The notes under the pieces were generated by a model. That model saw nothing but the letters and a program-made list of their open reading frames with translations. It did not search any database and was not told the DNA's origin. This document shows positions 17,576 to 26,162 of a stretch of 50,831 nucleotides of DNA, one piece after another. Origin of the DNA: Planctomyces sp. (lineage in GTDB: Bacteria > Planctomycetota > Planctomycetia > Planctomycetales > Planctomycetaceae); assembly GCA_016795105.1 (NCBI GenBank), contig JAEUIH010000055.1, positions 1 to 50,831 of the forward strand. Direction: 5' to 3'. The position numbers were made by a program, and so were the translations under genes. Every line of letters starts with the position of its first letter. The first letter of the stretch is position 1.

Positions 17576-18733
17576 TTGCAGAAATCCAATGTCGCTATCG
17601 TTGGGGCCGGAATCGTCGGGCTTGCTCAGGCGTGGTCAGCCGCGGAGCGCGGAGCAAAGGTGACCGTTTTCGAACGGACATCTCGAGCCAGTGGTGCTTC
17701 CATCCGAAACTTTGGGATGGTCTGGCCAATCGGTCAAACGGCCGGTATTCACTACGAAACCGCTCTCATCAGCCGCAAACGCTGGCTGAGTCTTGAAAGT
17801 GAAGCCGGTCTTTGGGTCAATCCCTGTGGCTCTATTCATCTGGCCCATCATCCCGATGAATGGATTGTCCTGCAGGAATTCGCTCAGCGCGCTCCTGAAC
17901 TGAATGTCGCCTGCAGACTGTTGAATCCCGAGCAGATCCACCAGCACACACCAGCGGCGAACCCAAATGGCCTTCTGGGCGGACTGTTTAGCCCTACGGA
18001 ACTTTGTGTAAACCCGGCGGAAGCCACAAGGGCACTCCCCGCATGGCTCGCTCGTACACTGTCGGTCGAGTTTCGATTTGGCACCACTATCAGCCATTTG
18101 GAGACATTGTCGGATGCTCCGGCCAGCGTTCGTCTTCGAACTTCTGCGGGAGACGAATTCCTGTTCGATCGGGTTATTGTGTGCGGAGGTGCTGACCTGC
18201 AGACACTGTTTCCTGAAGTGCTGTCGGCTTCAGGAATTCGAATCTGCAAACTGCAGATGATGAGTATCCGTGGTTACGAAACTGGCTGGAAACTTGGCCC
18301 GCATCTTGCCAGCGGTCTGACTCTCAGGCACTATCAGAATTTCCAGATCTGCCCCGGCTTAAAACAGCTGACTCAACGAATTGCCGAAGAAACTCCCGAA
18401 CTGGATCATTTCGGCATTCACGTGATGGCGTCTCAGAACAATCATGGGGAGATTATCCTCGGCGACTCCCACGAATACGATGAAGACATTGAACCGTTTG
18501 ATAAAAGTCTGATTGATCGACTCATCCTGCGCGAACTCCAAAAGATTATCTGCCTGCCGGACTGGACGATCTCTCAGCACTGGCATGGTCTCTATGGCAA
18601 ACATTCGTCACAGCCTGTCTTTGAACATTCGCCATCACCCGGCATTCACCTGTTTACTGCAACCGGAGGAAGCGGAATGACAATGTCTTTCGGACTTGCT
18701 GAACGATTCTGGAACGAGCGAGCATCTTCATGA
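17576..18733 (+). CDS. FAD-dependent oxidoreductase, phosphonate-catabolism associated
   Basis: 385 residues from TTG (AAGGCAAG just upstream). The N-terminal dinucleotide-binding motif is VAIVGAGIVGLAQAW, followed by SGASIRNFGMVWPIGQT, and the C-terminal FAD motif region is TATGGSGMTMS. This is a D-amino-acid-oxidase-type (DAO) fold. The overlap (ATGA) with phnX matches the recurring gene pair described under TIGR03364 (HpnW). Such enzymes are known or proposed to oxidise 2-aminoethylphosphonate or its N-methyl or hydroxy derivatives to phosphonoacetaldehyde, PhnX's substrate. There is no PhnW transaminase in the window, consistent with an oxidase taking its place. Confidence 0.88.
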   Translation: MQKSNVAIVGAGIVGLAQAWSAAERGAKVTVFERTSRASGASIRNFGMVWPIGQTAGIHYETALISRKRWLSLESEAGLWVNPCGSIHLAHHPDEWIVLQEFAQRAPELNVACRLLNPEQIHQHTPAANPNGLLGGLFSPTELCVNPAEATRALPAWLARTLSVEFRFGTTISHLETLSDAPASVRLRTSAGDEFLFDRVIVCGGADLQTLFPEVLSASGIRICKLQMMSIRGYETGWKLGPHLASGLTLRHYQNFQICPGLKQLTQRIAEETPELDHFGIHVMASQNNHGEIILGDSHEYDEDIEPFDKSLIDRLILRELQKIICLPDWTISQHWHGLYGKHSSQPVFEHSPSPGIHLFTATGGSGMTMSFGLAERFWNERASS

Positions 18734-19515
18734 AATTTCAAGGTCATACGATCCAGGCTGTTCTTCTTGACTGGGCCGGCACAACGGTCGACTATGGCAG
18801 TCGTTGCCCTGCTCAGGTCTTTGTGGAGATCTTCCGCCTGCGCGGCATCGAGATCAGGGTCGAAGAAGCACGAGAACCGATGGGCCGAGCAAAGCACGAC
18901 CATATTCTGCAGATTACTCAGATGCCGCGAGTCGCAAAGCTCTGGGTTGAGAAGTTCGGAAAACCGGCCGATCAGTCGGATGTACTCTCTATGTATCACG
19001 AATTCCTTCCCCTGCAGAAGCAGGTTCTGCAGCAGGGTTCCAGCGTGATCCCAGGCGTTGCCGACGCGATCAACAAACTCCGAGCGGCAGGACTGAAGAT
19101 CGGCTCGTCGACAGGTTATACGCGTGAACTGATGAGCGTGGTTGTGCCGGAAGCTGCTGCTCAGGGCTACGAGCCCGAAGTTGTCATGTGCGCCGATGAC
19201 GCTCCCGCAGGCCGCCCGGCACCATGGCTGAATCTCCGTGCCGCCGAGCTCCTGAATGTTTACCCGATGTCCTCAATCGTTGTTGTCGACGATACCGTGG
19301 TTGGTATTCAGGCAGCGAAGAATGCAGGCATGCACGCCGTTGCCGTTTCTCTCACAGGCAATGCGCTCGGCCTGTCCGAAGAAGAAGTTCAATCCATGCC
19401 CCGCGATGAACTCGCCAGGAAGCTCGCCCAAATCGAACAGCAATTCCTGTCCATCGGTGCTGATGTGGTCATCCAGAGTGTCGCCGAACTCCCGGAACTC
19501 CTGACCACAAACTGA
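18730..19515 (+). CDS. phnX: Phosphonoacetaldehyde hydrolase (phosphonatase)
   Basis: 261 residues, HAD superfamily. LLDWAGTTVDYG carries nucleophile Asp14; MGRAKHDHI carries Lys55, the Schiff-base lysine unique to phosphonatase (Lys53 in the Bacillus cereus enzyme). The same two-residue offset holds for the nucleophile. GSSTGYTRELM and VVVDDTVVGIQAAKNAGMHAV are the later HAD motifs. It hydrolyses phosphonoacetaldehyde to acetaldehyde and phosphate, with Mg2+, in the cytoplasm. Coupled to the FAD oxidoreductase by ATGA overlap. An AAAGTCCTCATCACG palindrome starts 11 nt after its stop. Confidence 0.95.
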   Translation: MKFQGHTIQAVLLDWAGTTVDYGSRCPAQVFVEIFRLRGIEIRVEEAREPMGRAKHDHILQITQMPRVAKLWVEKFGKPADQSDVLSMYHEFLPLQKQVLQQGSSVIPGVADAINKLRAAGLKIGSSTGYTRELMSVVVPEAAAQGYEPEVVMCADDAPAGRPAPWLNLRAAELLNVYPMSSIVVVDDTVVGIQAAKNAGMHAVAVSLTGNALGLSEEEVQSMPRDELARKLAQIEQQFLSIGADVVIQSVAELPELLTTN

Positions 19516-19525
19516 AACCATCACC

Positions 19526-19561
19526 AAAGTCCTCATCACGACGGAGCGTGATAAGTACTTT
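19526..19561. repeat. Short AAAGT(A/C)CTCATCACG palindrome
   Basis: A single hairpin copy of the family at 912-1045: AAAGTCCTCATCACG, ACGGAG loop region, CGTGATAAGTACTTT. It lies 11 nt after the phnX stop and may end that transcript. An in-frame ATG for the next gene occurs inside it but is not used in this annotation. Confidence 0.75.
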
Positions 19562-19634
19562 CCGAAACACCATGACTGGTAGGCTTCTTCAAGGTTCGTT
19601 ACCGTGCGCACGTTCAACCAAGGAGAAGAATCTG

Positions 19635-20423
19635 GTGAAGAGCTTGCTGAGTTGGCTTGAGCGGCGATTTGGTCGCTTTGCGATTCCGAACGTAACGTTG
19701 TTTATCATTGCCGGTCAGGCGCTCGTTCTGATGGCTGCACTGCGCGATGTTGGAATTCTGGAACGACTTGACGGGAATGTTGCAGCGATTCGTGGTGGAG
19801 ACTGGCATCGGATTGTGACGTTTCTGTTTATGCCCCCAGGTCTGCATCCGGTCTGGGCGTTCCTGTTCTGGTATCTGTTTTACCTGATGGGTTCTGCGCT
19901 TGAGGGCTACTGGAGTGTCTTCCGGTACAACATGTTTCTGCTGATCGGATACACCGCAAACGTCGCTGCCGGAATGCTGCTGCCCGATGGGCATCTGTCG
20001 AACTGGTTCCTCCAGGGCACCGTGTTTCTGGCGTTCGCATGGCTGAATCCCAACTTTGTTATGTATATCTTTTTCATCCTTCCCGTCAAAATCAAATGGC
20101 TGGCGCTTCTGACATGGATTGGGTTTGGACTGACCTTCATCTTTGGCGAATGGTCGGCAAGGCTGGGCGTTGCAGCCTCCGTACTGAACTTCTTCTGCTT
20201 CTTCGGCAGCGACGTCTGGTATCGAATGCGCAGTGGCCAGCGTCATATGACGAATCAGGTCAAACGGTTCACAGAGAAGCCGCCCGCGTTTCTGCATAAA
20301 TGCACGGTCTGCGGCATCACTGACAAGACGCATCCTCAGATGGACTTCCGCTACTGCAGTCGCTGTGCGACAGACGCCTGCTATTGCTCGGAACATCTCC
20401 GCAGCCACGAACACATCTCGTAG
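19635..20423 (+). CDS. Rhomboid-like membrane protein with C-terminal zinc-ribbon-like Cys motifs
   Basis: 262 residues from GTG at 19635, chosen because AGGAGAAG lies 10 nt upstream; the longer frame begins inside a palindromic repeat. About six membrane segments (for example PNVTLFIIAGQALVLMAALR, WAFLFWYLFYLMGSALEGYW) give a rhomboid/derlin-like layout. The rhomboid GxSG serine and its partner His were not found, so it is probably a non-proteolytic relative. The tail has CTVC...CSRC...CYCSEH, a metal-binding arrangement exposed to the cytoplasm (inference). The TAG stop is part of the GTAG that begins a REP hairpin. Function unknown. Confidence 0.75.
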   Translation: MKSLLSWLERRFGRFAIPNVTLFIIAGQALVLMAALRDVGILERLDGNVAAIRGGDWHRIVTFLFMPPGLHPVWAFLFWYLFYLMGSALEGYWSVFRYNMFLLIGYTANVAAGMLLPDGHLSNWFLQGTVFLAFAWLNPNFVMYIFFILPVKIKWLALLTWIGFGLTFIFGEWSARLGVAASVLNFFCFFGSDVWYRMRSGQRHMTNQVKRFTEKPPAFLHKCTVCGITDKTHPQMDFRYCSRCATDACYCSEHLRSHEHIS

Positions 20424-20609
20424 GATGGGCATTCCTGCCCGTCTCGAGCACTGCTGCGGCGCAGGGGGGTGCTCGGGCAGGAATGCCCAAGCTACATTTA
20501 CGACAGCGGCTCGGGCAGGAATGCCCAAGCTACATTTACGGCAGCGGCTCGGGCAGGAATGCCCAAGCTACATTTGCTGCAGTGGCTCGGGCAGGAATGC
20601 CCGAGCTAC
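20420..20609. repeat. REP-A array: one plus and four tandem minus copies
   Basis: GTAG plus hairpin GGGCATTCCTGCCC at 20420 reads on the + strand. Four 38-bp units in the opposite orientation begin at 20471, 20509, 20547 and 20585, each carrying GGGCAGGAATGCCC and ending in CTAC. In the last unit the stem is extended and perfect (GCTCGGGCA, TTCC, TGCCCGAGC). The array fills the gap between the convergent rhomboid-like and rseP genes and probably works as a two-way terminator. GTAG-hairpin units are the hallmark of REPs mobilised by RAYT transposases (family knowledge); no RAYT gene is in the window. Confidence 0.9.
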
Positions 20610-20621
20610 GTTTGCTTTTTC

Positions 20622-22700
20622 TTAACCGCCGAACCCGAGTTTGTTCACAAAGACGTCGAGGTACATCACGAACACGAACAGTGTGATGATAAACAGGAAG
20701 CCCATACCGTGAGCCCAACCGATGACGCGGGCGCTGGGTTTGCGGCGAGTAATGCCTTCCCAGAGCAGGAACACCATGTGCCCACCGTCCAGCACCGGGA
20801 TCGGAAGGAAGTTAATCACGGCCAGGTTAATGCTCAGGAAGCCCAGGAAGACCAGCAGGTCCGGTAGACCTCGCTGAGCCACTTTGTAGCCGATGTTTGC
20901 AATCTGCAGCGGACCGCTCAGTGAGCTTGGCGGCAGATCGCCTCGGATGAGCGATCTGAGAGTCTTATAGATGTCGATGGTCGTATTCTTTGTCTTCCAG
21001 AGACTCAGACTAAATGCGTCCGAAAACGAATCCGCCTTCTGAAGGTCTACGGCTCTTTCCCACCCACTGATTCCTCGAATCGAGGTTGACCAGTTTTCGA
21101 TCGACTCGCGCTCTTTCAGATCCAGTGCTACGCTTTCGCTGCCGGCTTCGACATGAATGCGAAGCTGGGAGTCAGGTTTGAGTTGAATCGTATGAAAGGC
21201 CCAGGCCCAGTTGATGTCTTCAATCGTACCGGTCCCGGCAAATTTCTCTTCCAGTTCGCTGAGCTTCAGAATATCGGGTACGCCCACGGAAGCAGCTTCT
21301 TTCTCGTCAGTCGCGGTCTCTGACTTTGGCTCGGGCGGGGAGATCAGTTCAACCCGAGTCACTTTCTGACCGACCTGAAACTTGCCGAGGCGTTCGGCTT
21401 CTGAACCTGGAACGATTTTCGCAATTCGAGGAAGAATCTGGAATGCGGCGCCGATCGATGAAATCGGCAGAGGATGTGTCTGAGCTCTGGGCACCTCGGT
21501 CCAGGCTGGAATGTCATCCGGAACAATGTTCAGGTCGATTTTCTGAGTCACTTTATCGGGACGTTCGACTGTGACTTTCACTGACTGGCCCGCGTGACTC
21601 GAAAAGTAGTTTGGCAACTGCAGCGGATCGATATCCTTGCCAACGACCTGATCGTCTACCGCTATGATCTGATCGTTCGGCTTCATTCCTGCCTGCTCGG
21701 CCTTTGACCCTTTCTGGATGGACTTGATTGGGCCAACGGCCATCCAAAGTCCAACGGAACGCACCTTTGCCGGAGGAACAGTAATTGACACGAGGTCGTA
21801 TTCTTCGCCTGTTCCTGGTTCCGCTGATTTGGGTCGCTGGACTTCGTAGACCAGTTCCTGATCTGCAAACCGAGCAGTCACCTGCTGAAGTTGGGTGAAG
21901 GTGTTGATCTCCTGACCATGGAGTTTCACCAGACGGTCGCCGGGTTGAAACTTCCCTGAGGCTTTCGCGGCCGGACTTCCTTTCATCGGGATGTCATCGG
22001 CATTCAGGATGTCGGGACTCAGCCGAGGCGTCTGCGATGGCTCGATCCCAATCTGGCGACCCTGACGACCGAAGGCAGGCGTGATCACTTCGTCGAATTT
22101 GGTGCCATCTTCATGAATTCCCTCAACCCGAACTGCACCGGATGAAAGGACAATCCCGTTGAAGATGTCCGGAAAACTGCGAATCTCTTTTCCATTCACA
22201 ACCGTGATTCGGTCGCCGGCCCGAAGGCCTGCCTGCCATGCGGGAAGTCCTGGGTCAACAGCACCAACAATCGGCGATGGTTCTTCCAGACCGAAGTGAT
22301 AACAGAACATGTAGAACATGAATCCGGTGATGATGTTCATAATCACGCCGGCAGAGATGATCGCCATTCGCTGCGGAACAGTTTTGGCGGAATATGCGCG
22401 GGCGTTTTCGGCAATTTCGTCGCTCGTCATCTGGTTGGGGTCCATATCATCCTGCCCCAGCATCTTGACATACCCTCCGAACGGAAGAGCTGACAGAGCG
22501 TACTCGGTTTCGCCTTTCTGCCGGCTCCAAAGAATTGGTCCTATCCCGATGCTGAAACGTTCGACGTGAACATTGCACCACTTGGCCACCATAAAATGGC
22601 CGAGCTCATGAAAGAATATGACCAGACCAATCCCCAGGACGACCATCAGGGCGCTACCGACCATGCTGCCAAGTTCAGCCAGGTCTACAGCGGCCATCAT
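20622..22700 (-). CDS. rseP: RIP metalloprotease (site-2 protease) with four PDZ-like domains
   Basis: 692 residues from the ATG at 22700; a longer frame overlaps dxr by 34 nt. Zinc motif HELGH at residues 31-35 lies in the first membrane helix. The second conserved motif, PIPVLDGGH, is in the last third. Between them are four PDZ-like stretches, recognisable from AWQAGLRAGDRITVVNG, KFQPGDRLVKLHG, QAGMKPNDQIIAVDD and RLGKFQVGQKV. E. coli RseP has two PDZ domains and about 450 residues, so this is the enlarged planctomycete form. It cleaves membrane-embedded anti-sigma factors and signal peptides. It starts 12 nt after dxr, as in many bacteria. Confidence 0.93.
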   Translation of the reverse strand: MMAAVDLAELGSMVGSALMVVLGIGLVIFFHELGHFMVAKWCNVHVERFSIGIGPILWSRQKGETEYALSALPFGGYVKMLGQDDMDPNQMTSDEIAENARAYSAKTVPQRMAIISAGVIMNIITGFMFYMFCYHFGLEEPSPIVGAVDPGLPAWQAGLRAGDRITVVNGKEIRSFPDIFNGIVLSSGAVRVEGIHEDGTKFDEVITPAFGRQGRQIGIEPSQTPRLSPDILNADDIPMKGSPAAKASGKFQPGDRLVKLHGQEINTFTQLQQVTARFADQELVYEVQRPKSAEPGTGEEYDLVSITVPPAKVRSVGLWMAVGPIKSIQKGSKAEQAGMKPNDQIIAVDDQVVGKDIDPLQLPNYFSSHAGQSVKVTVERPDKVTQKIDLNIVPDDIPAWTEVPRAQTHPLPISSIGAAFQILPRIAKIVPGSEAERLGKFQVGQKVTRVELISPPEPKSETATDEKEAASVGVPDILKLSELEEKFAGTGTIEDINWAWAFHTIQLKPDSQLRIHVEAGSESVALDLKERESIENWSTSIRGISGWERAVDLQKADSFSDAFSLSLWKTKNTTIDIYKTLRSLIRGDLPPSSLSGPLQIANIGYKVAQRGLPDLLVFLGFLSINLAVINFLPIPVLDGGHMVFLLWEGITRRKPSARVIGWAHGMGFLFIITLFVFVMYLDVFVNKLGFGG

Positions 22701-22711
22701 GCTCTGCGAAA

Positions 22712-23896
22712 TCAGTTCCACCGCACAGCTTCCTCTCGCGCCCACGCATCTGTCTGCAATAAGGCGGCCATCGACGGGTGAGCGTCAAACCGATGGCTCT
22801 GCAGGATTTCTTCAACCAATTGAACAATCTGAACAAATCGCAGTTCACCGTTCAGAAAACGGTCCACCGCTACCTCGTTTGCAGCATTTAACACTGCCCC
22901 GCAGGTACCGCCTCGTGTCGCTGCTTCAAAGCCAAGCCGAAGTGCCGGAAAGGCGTCAAAGTCGGGTGGATGAAGTTCAAAACAAGCCGTCTGCGTCCAG
23001 TCAAACTGCCTGCAGGGGCAGGGCAGCCGTTCCGGAAACGTCAAAGCATACTGTATTGGCAGCTTCATGTCCGGAGGAGAAATCTGCGAAATTACCGATC
23101 CGTCATCATATTCCACAAACGAATGAAACAGCGACTGCGGATGAATCACGACAGAAATTTGCTCCGAAGTCACTTCAAACAGCCATCTGGCTTCAATGAT
23201 TTCCAGCGCCTTATTCATCATTGTGGCTGAATCAACCGTGATTTTTGGCCCCATTTTCCATGTCGGATGGTTCATAGCCATCGCTGGCGTCACCTGAGAC
23301 ATCTCCTGTCTCGTCCACCCACGGAACGGACCGCCGCTCGCCGTTAACACGATTCTGCGAACATTCGTTCGACGTCCCGCCTGCATACACTGGAAAATCG
23401 CACTATGCTCACTGTCCACCGGAACAATCACGGCTCCGGTCTCAGCAGCTCGACGCATGATCAGTGGCCCTGCCACAACCAGAGCTTCTTTGTTCGCGAG
23501 TGCAACCCGTTTTCCGGCATCCACCGCTGCCCAGGTCGCAGGCAGCCCGGCGGCCCCAACGACGGCGGTCAGGACAATGTCAACTTCTGCACTTCTCAGG
23601 CGTTCAGGAAGCGATTCTGAGCTCGCGATCAGCTCTGTATTTCCCAGTTGTCCAGGGAAGTTCGGGTCGGAGACCAGTTCCTGAAATGCAGTACTACTGC
23701 TGAGCAAAGCCCACTTTGGCTGGAATTCTGAAATCTGTTCCTGCAGGAGTGCGGCACTGCGGTGAGCAGTCAGCCCCAGAACCTGAAACCGATCTCTGTG
23801 CTGACGAATCACGTCGAGGCAGCTCCGCCCGATTGACCCTGTCGCACCCAGTACAACGATGGACTGCTTTCCCGCGCTACTTTGACCAGTGCCCAT
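22712..23896 (-). CDS. dxr: 1-deoxy-D-xylulose 5-phosphate reductoisomerase
   Basis: 394 residues. NADPH-binding VVLGATGSIGRSCLDVI at the N-terminus; ANKEALVVAGPL, PVDSEHSAIFQC, LTASGGPFRGW and KITVDSATMMNKALEIIEA are the Dxr motifs that hold the divalent metal and the substrate. It catalyses the first committed step of the MEP isoprenoid pathway, making 2-C-methyl-erythritol 4-phosphate, in the cytoplasm. It follows miaB on the same strand with a 24-nt gap and precedes rseP by 12 nt, so an operon is likely. Confidence 0.97.
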   Translation of the reverse strand: MGTGQSSAGKQSIVVLGATGSIGRSCLDVIRQHRDRFQVLGLTAHRSAALLQEQISEFQPKWALLSSSTAFQELVSDPNFPGQLGNTELIASSESLPERLRSAEVDIVLTAVVGAAGLPATWAAVDAGKRVALANKEALVVAGPLIMRRAAETGAVIVPVDSEHSAIFQCMQAGRRTNVRRIVLTASGGPFRGWTRQEMSQVTPAMAMNHPTWKMGPKITVDSATMMNKALEIIEARWLFEVTSEQISVVIHPQSLFHSFVEYDDGSVISQISPPDMKLPIQYALTFPERLPCPCRQFDWTQTACFELHPPDFDAFPALRLGFEAATRGGTCGAVLNAANEVAVDRFLNGELRFVQIVQLVEEILQSHRFDAHPSMAALLQTDAWAREEAVRWN

Positions 23897-23920
23897 CCGC
23901 GAACCCGTCTTTCCCTGACG

Positions 23921-25432
23921 TCAGGCCAAAATCGGAAGCAGACCGGTGGACCCGTGCTGAACTTCCAGTGTCTCGATTGTTCCGATCAGCGTCGTGCAGG
24001 TGCAGTCATCCACATGAACCCGGGCAGTGGTCGCAATCAGTCGAGGATTTCCGTCGAACACGACAATGCGATCACATTCGGATCGCCCCATCAGCTGAAC
24101 TGCCAGAGGATCTCCGGCATCCGTTTGATTCTCGGAACGACCTGCACGCTTCGTCGCAGACTTACTGGGGCCTTCCACGAGAACACTGACAGTACGCCCG
24201 ATAAATTCAGCGTTGTCTTCTTCACTAATTTTGTTCTGAAGCTCCAGCATCTCGTTGTTGCGACGCCGCTTCACGTCTTCCGGGATGTCATCTTCGAACA
24301 GCTCAAACGCCTTTGTGCCTTCACGTTTACTGTATTTGAAGATGAAGCTGTTCTTGAACCGAAACTCTCGGATCAAATCCATACTCTTCTGAAACGACTC
24401 TTCAGTCTCACCACAGAACCCAACAATGAAGTCGCTGCTGACCGCGCAGTCCGGCATGATTGCTCGAATGCGATGCATCATGTCGCGATATTCCTCAACC
24501 GTATATCCTCGCTTCATCTTTTTGAGGATATCATTGCAGCCGGACTGAGCCGGGACATGCAGGTACTTCATCGCCTTCGGCAGATCACGAACTGCCTGAA
24601 GCAGATCGTCGGACATATCCCGCGGGAAACTGGTCACAAAACGAATTCGTTCGATGCCTCCCACTTCATGAATCAGTTCCAGCAGATCAGACAGCCTCCA
24701 CAGACGGCCATCCTCAGTGAACTTGTAGCTGTTCACGGTTTGACCCAGCAGAGTAATTTCGCGGACGCCCTGATTCGCAAGGACTCGGACTTCCGTCAGT
24801 ATCTGAGACGGCGAACGACTTTGTTCCGGACCTCGAGTCGCGGGAACGACGCAATATGTGCAGAACTTGTCACAGCCAATCATGATACGGACAAACGCCT
24901 GAAAGGGCGTCGGCCGCATTTCGGGATCTCGCAGAGGATCGTAGCTCTGGAAGCTTTCAGACACCTCTTCGCGTGACCCTTCGCGGCGTCCCAGACTGAC
25001 CGCCTTCTGCTGAACTCGCTCCGTCGCGTCGCGTGTCTCGCGAATCAGGCGAGGAATTTCGGCAAGCTGCCCGGTTCCTACCACCAGATCCACATGAGGC
25101 GCCTTTTTAAAAATCAGGTCCTGGTCCTTCTGAGCCATACAGCCCATCACACCAATGACCTGATTTGGTCGTCGACGCTTACTGAACTTCAGTCTCCCGA
25201 GAGCACTGTAGATCTTGTGCTCCGCATGTTCACGAACACTGCAGGTATTGAACAGAATCGTATCCGCGTCTTTGGGATTATCCGTCAGGGAGTATCCGTC
25301 CTGACGCAGTGCGGCAACGACAAGTTCGCTGTCCAGCATATTCATCTGGCAGCCAACCGTCTCGATATACAGCTTCCCGTTGTGAGGAGTCGCTGCTGAC
25401 GTCGATTCTGAACTTTGATCCGAACTATTCAT
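23921..25432 (-). CDS. miaB: tRNA-2-methylthio-N6-dimethylallyladenosine synthase
   Basis: 503 residues from ATG at 25432 (a TTG two codons upstream is possible). The N-terminal UPF0004 domain has the three Cys of the auxiliary 4Fe-4S cluster: IETVGCQMN, FNTCSVRE and GVMGCMAQ. The radical-SAM motif CDKFCTYC has Cys at 187, 191 and 194. A TRAM domain follows near the C-terminus. It methylthiolates the i6A37 base of tRNAs. It lies between efp and dxr on the same strand, but the 34-nt gap to efp contains no obvious terminator. Confidence 0.95.
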   Translation of the reverse strand: MNSSDQSSESTSAATPHNGKLYIETVGCQMNMLDSELVVAALRQDGYSLTDNPKDADTILFNTCSVREHAEHKIYSALGRLKFSKRRRPNQVIGVMGCMAQKDQDLIFKKAPHVDLVVGTGQLAEIPRLIRETRDATERVQQKAVSLGRREGSREEVSESFQSYDPLRDPEMRPTPFQAFVRIMIGCDKFCTYCVVPATRGPEQSRSPSQILTEVRVLANQGVREITLLGQTVNSYKFTEDGRLWRLSDLLELIHEVGGIERIRFVTSFPRDMSDDLLQAVRDLPKAMKYLHVPAQSGCNDILKKMKRGYTVEEYRDMMHRIRAIMPDCAVSSDFIVGFCGETEESFQKSMDLIREFRFKNSFIFKYSKREGTKAFELFEDDIPEDVKRRRNNEMLELQNKISEEDNAEFIGRTVSVLVEGPSKSATKRAGRSENQTDAGDPLAVQLMGRSECDRIVVFDGNPRLIATTARVHVDDCTCTTLIGTIETLEVQHGSTGLLPILA

Positions 25433-25466
25433 GAGCAATTACTGTTCTTGTCGGGAGGTCCCGCTT

Positions 25467-26036
25467 TCAGGACTGAACGCGTTCCATATAGGCACCAGAC
25501 TCTGTATCAATCTTTACACGGTCGCCTTCTTTGATGAAGGCCGGTACCTGAACCTCAGCGCCGCACTCCAACGTCGCAGGCTTAGTAACATTGGTCGCCG
25601 TATTACCGCGAGCTGCTGGTTCTGTATAAGTCACAACCATGATCACCTGTTGCGGCGGCGACATGCTGATCAGCTGACCATTCCAGAACAGCAATCCAAC
25701 CTGAGCCCCTTCCATAAGGAACCGCATGTCGTCGCTCACCACTGCAGCGGCAAGCGAATATTGTTCAAAGGTGTTGTTATCCATGAAGACATAGTTGTCT
25801 CCGTCGCGATAAGAATAGACGCCGTCGCTGCGATGGACATCGGCCGCTTCAAGACCATCACCACTGCGATAGGTACGTTCCAGCAATGATCCCTTCAAAA
25901 GGTTGCGCAACTTGGTTCGATAAAGGGCCTGGCCCTTACCGGGTTTTACGAAGTGGCATTCCAGCATTTCGTAAGGTTCATTCTCGACGAGGACTTTAAT
26001 CCCTTTTTTGAAGTCCCCGGCATTGATCGTGGCCAT
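25467..26036 (-). CDS. efp: Elongation factor P
   Basis: 189 residues from the ATG at 26036 (ATINAGDFKKG); a longer frame to 26138 has no EF-P-like sequence. KPGKGQA places the tip lysine at residue 34, the residue that is beta-lysylated in the EpmA/EpmB route. The three-barrel EF-P fold is full length. It relieves ribosome stalling at polyproline stretches. It diverges from the epmB gene, which makes the beta-lysine donor, so modification at Lys34 is strongly implied. The ligase gene epmA is not in the window. Confidence 0.97.
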   Translation of the reverse strand: MATINAGDFKKGIKVLVENEPYEMLECHFVKPGKGQALYRTKLRNLLKGSLLERTYRSGDGLEAADVHRSDGVYSYRDGDNYVFMDNNTFEQYSLAAAVVSDDMRFLMEGAQVGLLFWNGQLISMSPPQQVIMVVTYTEPAARGNTATNVTKPATLECGAEVQVPAFIKEGDRVKIDTESGAYMERVQS

Positions 26037-26162
26037 TTGAGTGATTTCTCTGTATTGATATCTTGAGTCTTCTGACAGGCAGCCTGAAGTGTCCTGAGAC
26101 GCTCGAAGTGCCGAAAAACAGGCGAGAAACGTTAACAAAACTGATTGCCCGAGTGAATCCCG

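Noticed and set aside
19548-19634. Upstream start for the rhomboid-like gene
   Set aside because: It lies inside a palindromic repeat; the GTG at 19635 has a good Shine-Dalgarno and matches the start of the hydrophobic domain.
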